NCBI RefSeq assembly: GCF_031458235.1
Contig: NZ_JAVDYB010000001.1
Span: forward strand, 5,318,001 to 5,382,000
Length of the DNA stretch: 64,000 nucleotides
From: Catenuloplanes atrovinosus
Lineage (GTDB): Bacteria; Actinomycetota; Actinomycetes; Mycobacteriales; Micromonosporaceae
Reading direction: 5' to 3'
Shown one piece after another: positions 43,849 through 53,283 of the stretch. Position numbers and translations under genes: made by a program. The notes below the pieces were generated by a model. That model was not told where the DNA came from. It did not search any database and saw only the letters and a program-made list of their open reading frames with translations. Each line of letters begins with the position of its first letter. Positions within the stretch are counted from its first letter, which is position 1.

Positions 43849-45279
43849 CTAACCGACGGCGCCTTCCATCTGCAGCTCGATCAGGCGGTTGAGCTCCAGC
43901 GCGTACTCCATCGGAAGCTCCTTGGCGATCGGCTCGATGAACCCGCGCACGATCATCGCCATCGCCTCGTCCTCGGTCAGGCCGCGGCTCATCAGGTAGA
44001 ACAGCTGGTCGTCGCTGATCTTCGACACCGTGGCCTCGTGCCCCATGGAGACGTCGTCCTCGCGGATGTCGACGTAGGGGTACGTGTCCGACCGGGAGAT
44101 CGTGTCGACCAGCAGCGCGTCGCACTTCACGGTCGACTTCGACTGGTTCGACCCCTCCAGGACCTGGATCAGCCCACGGTACGAGGTGCGGCCGCCGCCC
44201 CGGGCGATCGACTTCGACACGATGGTGGACGACGTGTTCGGCGCGGCGTGCACCATCTTGGCGCCCGCGTCCTGGTGCTGGCCCTCGCCGGCCATGGCCA
44301 CGGAGAGCACCTCGCCCTTGGCGTGCGGGCCGGTCATGTAGACCGCCGGGTACTTCATGGTGACCTTGGAGCCGAGGTTGCCGTCGATCCACTCCATGGT
44401 CGCGCCCTCGTGGCACACCGCGCGCTTGGTGACCAGGTTGTAGACGTTGTTCGACCAGTTCTGGATGGTCGTGTAGCGCACCCGCGCGTTCTTCTTCACG
44501 ATGATCTCGACGACCGCGGAGTGCAGCGAGTCGGACGAGTAGATCGGTGCGGTGCAGCCCTCGACGTAGTGCACGTACGAGCCCTCGTCCGCGATGATCA
44601 GCGTCCGCTCGAACTGGCCCATGTTCTCCGTGTTGATCCGGAAGTAGGCCTGCAGCGGGATCTCCACGTGCACGCCCTTCGGCACGTAGATGAACGAGCC
44701 GCCGGACCAGGTCGCGGTGTTCAGCGCGGCGAACTTGTTGTCGCCGACCGGGATGACCGTCCCGAAGTACTCCTTGAACAGCTCCTCGTGCTCCTTGAGC
44801 GCGGAGTCGGTGTCCACGAAGATGACGCCCTGCTCCTCGAGGTCCTCGCGGATGGCGTGGTAGACGACCTCGGACTCGTACTGCGCGGCGACGCCCGCGA
44901 CGAGGCGCTGCTTCTCCGCCTCCGGGATGCCGAGCTTGTCGTACGTGTTCTTGATGTCCTCCGGAAGCTCCTCCCAGCTCTGGGCCTGCTTCTCGGTGGA
45001 ACGCACGAAGTACTTGATGTTGTCGAAGTCGATGCCGGTCAGGTCCGCGCCCCAGGACGGCATCGGCTTGCGGCCGAACAGGCGCAGGCCCTTCAGCCGC
45101 AGGTCGAGCATCCACTCGGGCTCGTTCTTCTTCGCGGAGATGTCCCGCACGACAGCCTCGGACAAGCCTCGCTGCGCCGCGGCGCCGGCCACGTCCGAGT
45201 CAGCCCAGCCGTACTCGTACTTCCCGAGCGCGGCGAGGTGCTCCTCCTGGCTGATCGGCTGCACGATCTGGTCCGTCAT
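43849..45279 (-). CDS. sufB: SufB Fe-S scaffold subunit
   Basis: 476-residue scaffold subunit on which clusters form. The beta-helix core has [20 protein letters not shown], and the C terminus has [20 protein letters not shown]. Length is typical and no intein is present, unlike some mycobacterial SufB proteins. The ATG overlaps the sufR stop by 4 nt (ATGA), so the operon is coupled from its first gene. Confidence 0.97.
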   Translation of the reverse strand: MTDQIVQPISQEEHLAALGKYEYGWADSDVAGAAAQRGLSEAVVRDISAKKNEPEWMLDLRLKGLRLFGRKPMPSWGADLTGIDFDNIKYFVRSTEKQAQSWEELPEDIKNTYDKLGIPEAEKQRLVAGVAAQYESEVVYHAIREDLEEQGVIFVDTDSALKEHEELFKEYFGTVIPVGDNKFAALNTATWSGGSFIYVPKGVHVEIPLQAYFRINTENMGQFERTLIIADEGSYVHYVEGCTAPIYSSDSLHSAVVEIIVKKNARVRYTTIQNWSNNVYNLVTKRAVCHEGATMEWIDGNLGSKVTMKYPAVYMTGPHAKGEVLSVAMAGEGQHQDAGAKMVHAAPNTSSTIVSKSIARGGGRTSYRGLIQVLEGSNQSKSTVKCDALLVDTISRSDTYPYVDIREDDVSMGHEATVSKISDDQLFYLMSRGLTEDEAMAMIVRGFIEPIAKELPMEYALELNRLIELQMEGAVG

Positions 45280-46028
45280 CGATCTGTCCTCACGGTGGAG
45301 TTCTTCTTCGTGGTGTTCTTACCTGCGTGCCCGGCGGTGGCCGGGATATGCGTGGTGCAGACCCCGTCGCCGTGGGCGATGGTGGCCAGACGTTGCACGT
45401 GGGTGCCGATCAGGCGCGAGATGACCGCCGTCTCCGCCTCGCAGAGCTGGGGGAACTCGGCGGCCACGTGCGCCACCGGGCAGTGGTGCTGACACAGCTG
45501 CCCGCCGGTCGCGATCGTGGTCGCGTTCGCAGCGTAGCCCTCCGCGGTCAGCACGGCCGCGAGCGCCTCCGCCCGCGCGAGCGGATCGTCGCCCGCGCCC
45601 TCCATCGCCTCCCGGCAGCGCTGCTCCAGCGCGGAGACCTGTGCCTCGGCGAATTCGGTGACCGCCCGCTCGCCGCTGTGCGCCGCGATGAAGCGCAGCG
45701 CGGCGGAGGCGATGTTGTCGTACGCGTGGGTGCCGCACCGCAGCCGCGCGGCGTCCGTCAGCACGAAGACCTTGGCCGGCCGGCCCCGCCCGCGCGGGGC
45801 ACCGGACGGGTGGTCGCGTGTGGTCACGTCGCCGTCCGCGAGCAGCGCGTCCAGGTGGCGGCGGATGCCGGCGGCGCTCAGCCCGAGCGCGCGGCCCAGC
45901 TCGGCCGCGGTGGCGCCGCCGCGCTCCAGCAGCAGCTGAGTGATCTTGTCCCGGGTGCGCCCGTCCTGCGCGCCGGTGGCCGCGTCGGCCTCCGTCACGC
46001 TCTCGGACAGCAGCTCCAGGTTTTTCAC
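45276..46028 (-). CDS. sufR: SufR, Fe-S-sensing repressor of the suf operon
   Basis: 250 residues from the GTG at 46028. N-terminal winged helix ([20 protein letters not shown]) and C-terminal Cys-rich region with [18 protein letters not shown] and DGVCTTH, giving the spaced Cys set that binds a [4Fe-4S] cluster in mycobacterial and Streptomyces SufR. With the cluster it represses suf; cluster loss derepresses. The GTG at 46028 lies inside an inverted repeat that is a likely self-operator and has no SD, so the mRNA is probably leaderless. A GTG 36 nt upstream (46064) would add a Val/Arg-rich stretch and is not preferred. Confidence 0.9.
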   Translation of the reverse strand: MKNLELLSESVTEADAATGAQDGRTRDKITQLLLERGGATAAELGRALGLSAAGIRRHLDALLADGDVTTRDHPSGAPRGRGRPAKVFVLTDAARLRCGTHAYDNIASAALRFIAAHSGERAVTEFAEAQVSALEQRCREAMEGAGDDPLARAEALAAVLTAEGYAANATTIATGGQLCQHHCPVAHVAAEFPQLCEAETAVISRLIGTHVQRLATIAHGDGVCTTHIPATAGHAGKNTTKKNSTVRTDR

Positions 46029-46039
46029 TACGACAGTGT
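46025..46039. promoter_or_regulatory. Candidate SufR operator overlapping the sufR start codon
   Basis: On the minus strand it reads ACACT-GTCGT-AGTGA; perfect CACT/AGTG arms separated by 5 nt. Mycobacterial SufR binds a similar ACACT-N5-TGTGA element in front of its own gene. The right arm contains the proposed GTG start. Confidence 0.55.
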
Positions 46040-46133
46040 TACGTATTTCCCTCGGCACCCGCAAACCACCCCTCCGGTGACTCTTGCCACCGGGGTGAAT
46101 CGCCGTCTACGACGCTGCGTAGGATTGCCTACC

Positions 46134-47060
46134 GTGAGTCGATCCTCCGTGCTGACGCCCGCTCCGCCCGCCACCGGCCCGGCCCGGGTCCGGAACATGG
46201 ACCCCTGGCTGCGCGGGTTCGGCCTGGCGTCGCTGGTGGCGAACGTCGGGATCGTGGTCACCGGCGGCGCGGTGCGGCTCACCAAGTCCGGCCTGGGCTG
46301 CCCCACCTGGCCCCGCTGCACGGACGAGTCCTACACCACCACGCCCGAGATGGGCGTCCACGGCGTCATCGAGTTCGGCAACCGGCTGCTCACGTTCGTG
46401 GTCATCGCCATCGCGATCGCCGCGCTGATCGCCGCCTGGCTGGAGCGCCCCCGCCGCCGTCGCCTGGTCACGCTGGGCCTCGTCACGCTGCTCGGCATCC
46501 CGCTACAGGGCGTGATCGGCGGCATCACGGTGCTGACCGACCTCAACCCGTGGGTGGTCGGCCTGCACTTCATGGGCTCGATCTTCGTCATCACCACGGC
46601 GTACCTCTTCTGGCGGCGCGTGGTCGACACCCCCGTCACCACCACGCCGCCGCGCCCGCTGCGCCAGCTCGCCTGGATCACCACGCTCACCGGCCTCGCC
46701 GTGGTCGTCGCCGGCGTCATCGTCACCGGCTCCGGCCCGCACTCCGGCGACGGCGGCGCCAAGCGCAACCACCTCGACCCGGAGACCGTCTCCCAGATCC
46801 ACGCCGACCTGGTCTTCCTGCTGATCGGCCTCTCCGTCGCCCTCTACTTCGCCGCGAAGATCGCCGGAGCCCCCACCCGGCCCGCGATCATCCTGATCGC
46901 GGTGGAGCTCTCGCAGAGCGTGATCGGCTTCGTCCAGTACTTCACCCACCTGCCGGTCCTGCTGGTCGGCGCCCACATGCTCGGCGCCTGCCTGGTCTGG
47001 ATCGCCACCCTCCACGCCCTGCACGCCACCCGCCGCCCGGAGCCCACCGTCCCGGCGTAG
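46134..47060 (+). CDS. ctaA: Heme A synthase (COX15/CtaA)
   Basis: 308 residues, eight predicted transmembrane helices, oxidising heme O to heme A for cytochrome aa3 oxidase. GLGCPTWPRC in the first extracytoplasmic loop contains the conserved Cys pair. Heme-ligand His candidates are in GVHGVIEFGNRLL, VGLHFMGS, SQIHADLVF and GAHMLGACL. The GTG at 46134 has AGGA 9 nt upstream. It diverges from sufR across 105 bp, the usual actinobacterial arrangement, and converges on the subtilase gene with a 7-bp gap. Confidence 0.93.
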   Translation: MSRSSVLTPAPPATGPARVRNMDPWLRGFGLASLVANVGIVVTGGAVRLTKSGLGCPTWPRCTDESYTTTPEMGVHGVIEFGNRLLTFVVIAIAIAALIAAWLERPRRRRLVTLGLVTLLGIPLQGVIGGITVLTDLNPWVVGLHFMGSIFVITTAYLFWRRVVDTPVTTTPPRPLRQLAWITTLTGLAVVVAGVIVTGSGPHSGDGGAKRNHLDPETVSQIHADLVFLLIGLSVALYFAAKIAGAPTRPAIILIAVELSQSVIGFVQYFTHLPVLLVGAHMLGACLVWIATLHALHATRRPEPTVPA

Positions 47061-47067
47061 CCGGTGC

Positions 47068-50000
47068 TCAGGCCGTGCGGTACGCCCTGATCACGGTCTG
47101 GACGACGCCGTTGCCGGCCGTGTCGGAGGCGGTCGCGCGCAGGGAGACGTAGCCGGGGGCCGGCGGGTGGTCGAGCGTGACCGCGCCGGCCGTCACCGGC
47201 GCCGGGGTCCAGGTGGTGCCGTCGTCGTAGGAGACCTCGACCGTGAGGCGGGCGTTGGCGGTGGCGGCGGAGCCGGGCTGGGCGTGCACGCTGACCGGCA
47301 CCGTGACGCGGCGGCCGGCCGGGGCGGCGTTGGCGGTGTCGACCGGCGGGGCGAACCGCACCGTGGACAGCGGCATGCGGGTCAGCGTGTCCGTGTGGGC
47401 GGAGCCGAACGTCCAGGCGACGTGCACGTCGGTGGAGAGCACGGCGGGGCCGCCGCGGGACGCGGCCACCTCCAGGCGGTACGCGGACGGCTCGGGCGGC
47501 AGCGTGAACTCGGCGGTGGTGCCGTCGGCGGAGGCGAGCGGCGCGCCGTCCCGGGTGACCGTGACCGTGCCGGTGGCCAGCGCGGAGTAGCCGGCCCGGC
47601 CGGCGGCGTCGCCGTAGAGCGGGGCCAGCGCGTGCAGCGTGTCGCCCTCGCGGGTGACCCACTGGTGGTCGTACGGCGGGGACTCGACCGAGGGGGCGAA
47701 CACGCCGCGGCTCCAGTTCTCCGCGGACACGCCGGCCCGGTAGCTCAGCGAGGGCGCGACCGTGCTGGTGACGGCCACGTCCACGCCGTCGACGGAGGCG
47801 ATCTCGTCGAGCGAGCGGAACCAGGACGCGCCGCCGTCGGTGTTGTAGAACTCGGTGCGGGTGAACGGCAGCGCGAACGGCAGCGGGTGCGCGAAGCCGC
47901 CCATGATCGTGCCGGGCAGCACCGGCCAGGCGCTCTTGCGCCCGGTCACGGCCGTGCTCTCGCGCGCGTGGTCGGCGCGCACGGTGGCCAGTTGCTGCGG
48001 CGTCACGGTGCGGTCGAAGCCGGTCATCATGGTGCCGCGCCGGAGCCAGCCGAGCTGGTAGACGTACGGGCTGTCGGAGGCGCCGGGCGCGGTCCAGGTG
48101 GAGCTGACCCGCGCGACGAAGCCGGGCTGCGCCGCGGCGGGGCCGACCGCGCCCGCGTAGAAGCCGTCCACCGAGCCGCCGAACGTGCCGACCTCGACGG
48201 TGCGGTCCGGCGTGACCAGCGTGGTGGCCAGCTCGCCGAACACCGAGACCGCGTCCGCGGCCGGCACCCGGACCGAGACCGGCGCGGCCTGCCGCGCGTC
48301 CAGCGTGACGCGGAGCGGGCCGGAGACCGTCAGCGCGGGCTGGGCCAGCAGGGTCGCGCCGTAGACGCCGTCCGGGCCGGGGCCGACGAGCGCGCCCATC
48401 AGCGCGTACGACCCGGCGGGCACCCGGACCGTGGCGACGCCGTCCGGGGCGGCCGGCAGCGACGCCACCACGGTGCCGTCCGCGCGGGCCAGCAGCGTGC
48501 GGTAGTCGGGCAGCGGCGCGCCGTCCCGCCCGACGTGCGCGACGGTCACGTCGTAGCTCTCCGTCTCTCGGTCCAGCACGATCGGCGTGGCCAGCTCGCC
48601 CGACGCGGTCAGCCGCCCGCTGATCAGCCCGGTGGCGCCGCCGGTCCGGGTGTCGACGGTGACCGTGGCGGTGGCGACGCCGCCCGCGGGGACGGTCAGC
48701 GTGGCGGGGTCGACCCGGGCCATGCCGGCCGGGAAGCCGGACACGGCGAGATCGAGGCCGAGATCCGAGGAGCCGGTGTTCCGGTACGTGACGGTGCGCG
48801 TGATCAGCGGGTCGTCCTCGTGCGGCCACGCGGCCCGCCCGAGGTTGAGCACCGCCGGCTCGGGGACGACCGCCTGCCGTACGGCGCGGGCCACGTCCAC
48901 CCGCCCGGCGCCCTGGGCGACGACCGGCACGTCCGGCAGCGGCGTGGCGCTGCCGACCAGCAGCCCGCGCAGCGCGCCGGACGGCAGGCCCGGATGCCGC
49001 TGGGCCAGCAGCGCGGCGGCGCCGGAGACGTGCGGCGCCGCCATCGAGGTGCCGGACATCGCCACGGTGCCGCCGGTGCCGGCCCGCGCGGCCGTGATGT
49101 CCACGCCCGGCGCCACCAGTTCGGGCTTGAGCGCGCCGTCGCCGGGCCGCGGGCCACGGGCGGAGAACGACGCCGGCCGGTCGGACCCGTCCACCGCGCC
49201 GACGGCCAGCGCCGCGTCCGCCGTGGCCGGCGAGTTGACCGCGGCGTCCAGCGGCGTGTTGCCGGCCGCCACCACGAACAGCGTGCCGGTGAGCTTGCCG
49301 ATCGCGGCCTCCAGCGGGTCGGTGCCCGGCGTGTCCGGGCCGCCGAGGCTGAGGTTCGCCACGGTGGCGCCCCGCGCGGCGGCCCACTCCATGCCGGCCA
49401 GGATCCACGACTCGGCGCAGCCGCCGTCCACGCAGACCTTGGCGTCCAGCAGCGACGCGCCGGGCGCGACCGCGGCCACGGTGGACGCGACGTGCGTGCC
49501 GTGGCCGGTGTGGTCCCGCGCGTCCTCCGCGCCCTCGGTGAGGTTCGCCCGGCCGGTGACGCGGCCGGTCAGCGCGGGGTGGGCGTCGTCGACGCCGCTG
49601 TCCAGCACCGCGACCGTGGCGCCGGCGCCGTCGTAGCCGGCCTCCCAGGCGGCGGGCGCGCCGATCTGCGGCACGCTCCGCGTGAGCGTGGGCTGCCGGA
49701 CGCCGTCGAGCCAGAGCGTGCCGAGTCCGGCGGCGAGCGTGCGGTGCGGCGTGACCATCGCGGTCCAGAACTCGGACCGGCGCGACCGGTCCGCGCTGAG
49801 CAGCACCGCGTCGACGCCGGTCAGGTCGTCGCGGACGGTGGCGCCGGGCACGGAGAGGCCGGGGAACGGCCGGTTCTCCCCGCCGCCGTCGTAGCTGGCG
49901 ATCAGCGGCAGGTCCGCGCGCCGGTCGTCGTAGCCGAACTCGATCAGGGTGCTGACCTGGAACAGCCTGGGGTCGAGCCGGCCGGTGCGGACCAGCGGGA

Positions 50001-50277
50001 GCGCGTCGGCCGGCGTCACGGTGAGCCGCCCGCCGTCCCGGTCGGTCAGGAAGATCGTGCCGGACCGGCCGGGCCCCGGCAGCACCGAGACCTTGTCGCC
50101 GGCCGTGACCGTGACCCGGTCGCCGGTGATCAGCGTGACCGTGTGCGTCTCGGCCGACGCCACGCCGGGCGTCTCCGCGCCGGTCTCGGCCGCGGCGACG
50201 GGTGCCTGCCGGAGCGCGCCGGCGAGCGCGGCGAGCAGCAGCGGCAGGACGAGGAGGCGGCGGAGAGAAGCGCTCAT
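47068..50277 (-). CDS. Secreted subtilisin-like serine protease (S8), multidomain
   Basis: 1069 residues. A signal peptide (LLVLPLLLAALAGALRQAPVA) precedes an I9-like propeptide region; the S8 domain has the triad Asp226 (VAVLDSGVD), His259 (GHGTHVAST) and Ser411 (SGTSMAAPHV). The remaining ~600 residues look like several beta-sandwich domains (for example TYRNTGSSDLGLDLAV and YSALATGTVTVTRDG), which could be fibronectin-like or PPC-type. No sortase motif or C-terminal anchor is seen, so it is probably released. Function is general extracellular proteolysis; specificity unknown. Converges on ctaA. Confidence 0.93.
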   Translation of the reverse strand: MSASLRRLLVLPLLLAALAGALRQAPVAAAETGAETPGVASAETHTVTLITGDRVTVTAGDKVSVLPGPGRSGTIFLTDRDGGRLTVTPADALPLVRTGRLDPRLFQVSTLIEFGYDDRRADLPLIASYDGGGENRPFPGLSVPGATVRDDLTGVDAVLLSADRSRRSEFWTAMVTPHRTLAAGLGTLWLDGVRQPTLTRSVPQIGAPAAWEAGYDGAGATVAVLDSGVDDAHPALTGRVTGRANLTEGAEDARDHTGHGTHVASTVAAVAPGASLLDAKVCVDGGCAESWILAGMEWAAARGATVANLSLGGPDTPGTDPLEAAIGKLTGTLFVVAAGNTPLDAAVNSPATADAALAVGAVDGSDRPASFSARGPRPGDGALKPELVAPGVDITAARAGTGGTVAMSGTSMAAPHVSGAAALLAQRHPGLPSGALRGLLVGSATPLPDVPVVAQGAGRVDVARAVRQAVVPEPAVLNLGRAAWPHEDDPLITRTVTYRNTGSSDLGLDLAVSGFPAGMARVDPATLTVPAGGVATATVTVDTRTGGATGLISGRLTASGELATPIVLDRETESYDVTVAHVGRDGAPLPDYRTLLARADGTVVASLPAAPDGVATVRVPAGSYALMGALVGPGPDGVYGATLLAQPALTVSGPLRVTLDARQAAPVSVRVPAADAVSVFGELATTLVTPDRTVEVGTFGGSVDGFYAGAVGPAAAQPGFVARVSSTWTAPGASDSPYVYQLGWLRRGTMMTGFDRTVTPQQLATVRADHARESTAVTGRKSAWPVLPGTIMGGFAHPLPFALPFTRTEFYNTDGGASWFRSLDEIASVDGVDVAVTSTVAPSLSYRAGVSAENWSRGVFAPSVESPPYDHQWVTREGDTLHALAPLYGDAAGRAGYSALATGTVTVTRDGAPLASADGTTAEFTLPPEPSAYRLEVAASRGGPAVLSTDVHVAWTFGSAHTDTLTRMPLSTVRFAPPVDTANAAPAGRRVTVPVSVHAQPGSAATANARLTVEVSYDDGTTWTPAPVTAGAVTLDHPPAPGYVSLRATASDTAGNGVVQTVIRAYRTA

Positions 50278-50334
50278 TCATCGACAACAACACATGAAGC
50301 GCGGCAAAAGCAACATTCATAAGCGTCAATAAAT

Positions 50335-50368
50335 CGGGTACGGCGGGCGCGCGCTCCCGCCGTACCCG
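50335..50368 (-). terminator. Terminator of the ATP-grasp gene
   Basis: Perfect 13-bp stem CGGGTACGGCGGG / CCCGCCGTACCCG with an 8-nt loop, 8 bp beyond the stop of the ATP-grasp gene. On the minus strand it is followed by an A/T-rich ATTTATTGACG. Confidence 0.85.
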
Positions 50369-50376
50369 CTGTCGCT

Positions 50377-51303
50377 CTAACGGGTGAGATGTGCGGCGAC
50401 CGCCGCGGCGAAGCGGGCCGGCGCGTCCGGGTCGAAGCCGAAGAAGAGGGACGGCTCGGTCAGCTCCAGCTCCACCACCACCGGGTCGCCCCCGGGGCCG
50501 GGGAGCAGGTCGACGCGGGCGTAGAGCAGGCGCTCGGTGCCGCCGGGGATGGCGGCCAGCGCGCACTCGGCCACGGCCCGCTGCGCCTCCGTGGCGGTCC
50601 GCGGGTCGATCCGCTCCTGCCGGTAGAGCCCTTCCACGCCGGTGTCCGGGCCGGTCAGCATGGCGCCCTTGCGGATCGCGTGACTGTACGTGAGCGTCCC
50701 GGTGGCCGGGTCGGTGAAGTAGAGCAGCGCGGTCTCGCCGTCGGTGTCCACCGCGGACAGATAGGGCTGCACCATCACCAGTCTCGCGGCGGCCAGCAGC
50801 CGCTCCACGTGCAGCTCGGCCAGCTCGCGGTGCTCCGGATCGCCGAGGTCGTAGCGGCCGGCGTCCACGCTGCCCGCGCCGACCGCGGGCTTGACCACCC
50901 ACTCGCCGGCCTCCGGCGGCGTCCAGACGTCGCCGCCGCCGATCCACCGCGTCTCGGTGACCGGCACGCCGGCCGCGGCGAGGTCGCGCAGGTAGGTCTT
51001 CTCCGTGTTCCAGACCACCACGTCGGCCGGGTTGAGCAGGCGCGGGACGGACGCGATCCAGGCCAGGAAGTCGGCGCGGCGCTCCGTGTAGTCCCAGGGC
51101 GAGCGGAGCACGACCAGGTCGTAGGCGCTCCAGTCGGCGGCGGGATCGGTCCAGACGACCGGTTCCGCCGTGATCCCGGCGGTCGCGAGCGGCGCGAGGA
51201 TCAGGCGGTCGTCCGGTTCCAGGTCGGGCAGCGAGGCCGCGGTAACGACAGCGACCCGGGACTGTGCCCGGGTCGCGGTGTCGTCGAAGGGTCGGGTTGT
51301 CAC
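50377..51303 (-). CDS. ATP-grasp domain protein of unknown substrate
   Basis: 308 residues. The fold is shown by the preATP-grasp part (LILAPLATAGITAEPVVW, LVVLRSPWDYTERRADFL), the ATP-binding part (EWVVKPAVGAGSVDAGRY, MVQPYLSAVDTDGETAL) and the end (YARVDLLPG then VVVELELTEPSLFF with the metal-binding acidic pair). This is the RimK/glutathione synthetase-like group that joins a carboxylate to an amine or thiol, but no partner gene reveals the product. GTG start at 51303. A hairpin terminator follows. Confidence 0.85.
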   Translation of the reverse strand: MTTRPFDDTATRAQSRVAVVTAASLPDLEPDDRLILAPLATAGITAEPVVWTDPAADWSAYDLVVLRSPWDYTERRADFLAWIASVPRLLNPADVVVWNTEKTYLRDLAAAGVPVTETRWIGGGDVWTPPEAGEWVVKPAVGAGSVDAGRYDLGDPEHRELAELHVERLLAAARLVMVQPYLSAVDTDGETALLYFTDPATGTLTYSHAIRKGAMLTGPDTGVEGLYRQERIDPRTATEAQRAVAECALAAIPGGTERLLYARVDLLPGPGGDPVVVELELTEPSLFFGFDPDAPARFAAAVAAHLTR

Positions 51304-51362
51304 ATCACGATGGTGCTAGAGGGTGGTGCGGTTCTGTTCTGCGGGGTGCTGCGCGGAAGACG

Positions 51363-51689
51363 TCAACGTGCCATCGCGCGGCGGCCCATGGACCGCCAGA
51401 GGTCGTTGCTGGGGCGCATCTGCTCCATCAGCTCGCGCTCCCACTCGTTCTCCACCGCGACGCCGGCCTTCTCGCAGGCCTGCCGTGCCGTCTTGGTGTC
51501 GGAGGCGAACTGGTCCGCCCACTCACCGTCCTCACCGACGAGGACGATGCGGGCGCCGCGCTTGCCGACGTACTCGACGACCGCCTTCGCACCGCCGTGC
51601 CCTGCGGCGAAAGTGCGGATGCTGCCGACCAGACCGGCCGGCTGCGACTTCTCGTCGATCGTCAGCGTCGTATCGGAACCTTCTGCCAT
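51363..51689 (-). CDS. Conserved hypothetical protein, small, acidic
   Basis: 108 residues with a mixed helix-strand pattern (TLTIDEKSQPAGLVGSIRTF, KAVVEYVGKRGARIVLVGED, ETEWERELMEQM-like end). I recognise no named domain. Its pattern of charged helices suggests a soluble cytosolic protein. It lies between the ATP-grasp gene (start 59 bp further) and the 300-bp gap after ctaB. Confidence 0.65.
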   Translation of the reverse strand: MAEGSDTTLTIDEKSQPAGLVGSIRTFAAGHGGAKAVVEYVGKRGARIVLVGEDGEWADQFASDTKTARQACEKAGVAVENEWERELMEQMRPSNDLWRSMGRRAMAR

Positions 51690-51996
51690 GCGGGGAAGCG
51701 TAGGCAGACAGAAGGTGAAACACAGGGGTTACATCGGTTTTTTGTGATGCCCCTAACGAGGCGTTTCAACGTGATCACCGTCCGTTTCACCCAGCTTTAA
51801 CCGAAATATCGGCACAAAAATTGGGTGCAAACCGGGCGTTCGGCATGCCCCTGGCGGGGTAGCACTAAGCGACGACGATTTTCGGGCGTTTCACGCGCAC
51901 AATGGTCCGTAAGGGACAGCCGGGTATCAACCTTTCGACCGACTCGGCCGAGGTCAGCACGCCGGAGACCCGTTCTCGAACCGTTACCCGGCGCGA
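51690..51996. other. Gap between ctaB and the small hypothetical gene
   Basis: 307 bp with no gene. It is noticeably richer in A/T than its surroundings in 51720-51830 (for example CGAAATATCGGCACAAAAAT at 51802-51821), which suits a promoter for the small gene at 51689. A short CCCC/GGGG hairpin near 51847-51858 may end the ctaB transcript. Confidence 0.45.
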
Positions 51997-52962
51997 TCAG
52001 ACCAGCGCGTCGATCGCGACCGTGAGGAACACGATCGTCAGGTACGTCGTGGACCAGTGGAACAGCCGCATCGGCCGGACCGGCTCGCCCTTGGCGGCCC
52101 GCCGCGCCAGCAGGTGCGACTCCAGCACGAACAGCCCGCCCACGATCGCGGTCGGCACGCCGTAGATCCAGGTCAGCCCGAACGGCCAGGCCGCCAGCGA
52201 GGAGATCAGCGTCAGCCAGGCGAACCCGACGATCTCCAGGTTGACCCGGCGGACCGAGGCCACCACCGGCAGCATCGGGATGCCGGCCCGCGCGTAGTCG
52301 TCCTTGTACTTGATGGCGAGCGCGTAGAAGTGCGGCATCTGCCAGAAGAAGACCACGGCGAACAGCGCCCACGCGGCCGGCGACAGCGAGCCGGTGACCG
52401 CGGCCCAGCCGATCAGCACCGGGGCCGCGCCGCAGACGCCGCCCCAGAACGTGTTCCACGCGGTGACCCGCTTCAGCCAGAGCGTGTAGATCACGTCGTA
52501 GTAGACGATCGAGCCCAGCGTCATGGCGGTGGCCAGCCAGTTCGTGGCCAGCGCCATGATCACGACGCTCAGCACGGCCAGCGTGAGCCCGAAGTACAGC
52601 GCGTGGCGCGGCGAGACCGAGTGGGCCGGCAGCGGGCGCCGCTTGGTGCGCCGCATGACCTGGTCGATGTCCCGGTCGATGTAGCAGTTCAGCGCGCTCG
52701 CCCCGCCGGCCGCCAGCGAGCCGCCGGCCAGCACCGCGGCCATCAGCCAGAGTGACGGCAGGCCGTTTGCGGCCAGCATCATCGTGGGTACGGTCGTGAC
52801 GAGAAGCAGTTCGACGATGCGCGGCTTGGTGAGCGCGACGTACGCCTTGATCACATCCAGGGCGCGCGGCGTCGATCCGGTCGGGCGCTTCACCGGCCGG
52901 GTCCTCGGCGCGCCGGCCTTGGGCGCGGCGTCCAGACCCGGGCGTTCGGTGAGTGTGCTCAC
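51997..52962 (-). CDS. ctaB: Heme O synthase (protoheme IX farnesyltransferase)
   Basis: 321 residues, membrane prenyltransferase that adds a farnesyl group to heme B, the step before CtaA. Motifs: [20 protein letters not shown] is the first Asp-rich prenyl-diphosphate site, and [20 protein letters not shown] the second. Seven or more transmembrane helices. It faces away from tkt across 321 bp. GTG start at 52962. Confidence 0.95.
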   Translation of the reverse strand: MSTLTERPGLDAAPKAGAPRTRPVKRPTGSTPRALDVIKAYVALTKPRIVELLLVTTVPTMMLAANGLPSLWLMAAVLAGGSLAAGGASALNCYIDRDIDQVMRRTKRRPLPAHSVSPRHALYFGLTLAVLSVVIMALATNWLATAMTLGSIVYYDVIYTLWLKRVTAWNTFWGGVCGAAPVLIGWAAVTGSLSPAAWALFAVVFFWQMPHFYALAIKYKDDYARAGIPMLPVVASVRRVNLEIVGFAWLTLISSLAAWPFGLTWIYGVPTAIVGGLFVLESHLLARRAAKGEPVRPMRLFHWSTTYLTIVFLTVAIDALV

Positions 52963-53283
52963 GGATTGTCACCTTCCGGCATCGGCGATGAAGCGACCCA
53001 GGCACGCGGCCGCAACGGGGCGGCAGGGCACCTCGGGCAGCGCGGCCGACCAAGGTCACGCGCCACAGGCGACAGCCTATCGGCACCGGAAACGCCGCTC
53101 CGGCAGACCCGGGCAGGATGCACGGCGTCACACCGGCGGACGCCGATGATCATGCGTGTGTCCGCTCACAGCTTAGGTTGTTCGCGCGTTCCGCGGGCGA
53201 GTGTTCAACAGCGCTCGCTAGGGTCGGACACTGGAGTACTCGAAGAACTCAATTCGCCGGTCACACCCGAGGAGCACACCGAC
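52963..53283. promoter_or_regulatory. Divergent ctaB/tkt promoter region
   Basis: 321 bp without a gene. The segment nearest tkt includes TTAGGTTGTTCGCGCGTTCC (53173-53192) and TAGGGT at 53219-53224; these resemble -35 and -10 boxes only loosely. No known riboswitch or palindromic operator was recognised. Confidence 0.4.

Noticed and set aside
46844-50947. 1367-codon frame overlapping the subtilase gene in a shifted frame
   Set aside because: Arg/Gly-rich shadow; the S8 triad is found in the other frame with a signal peptide.
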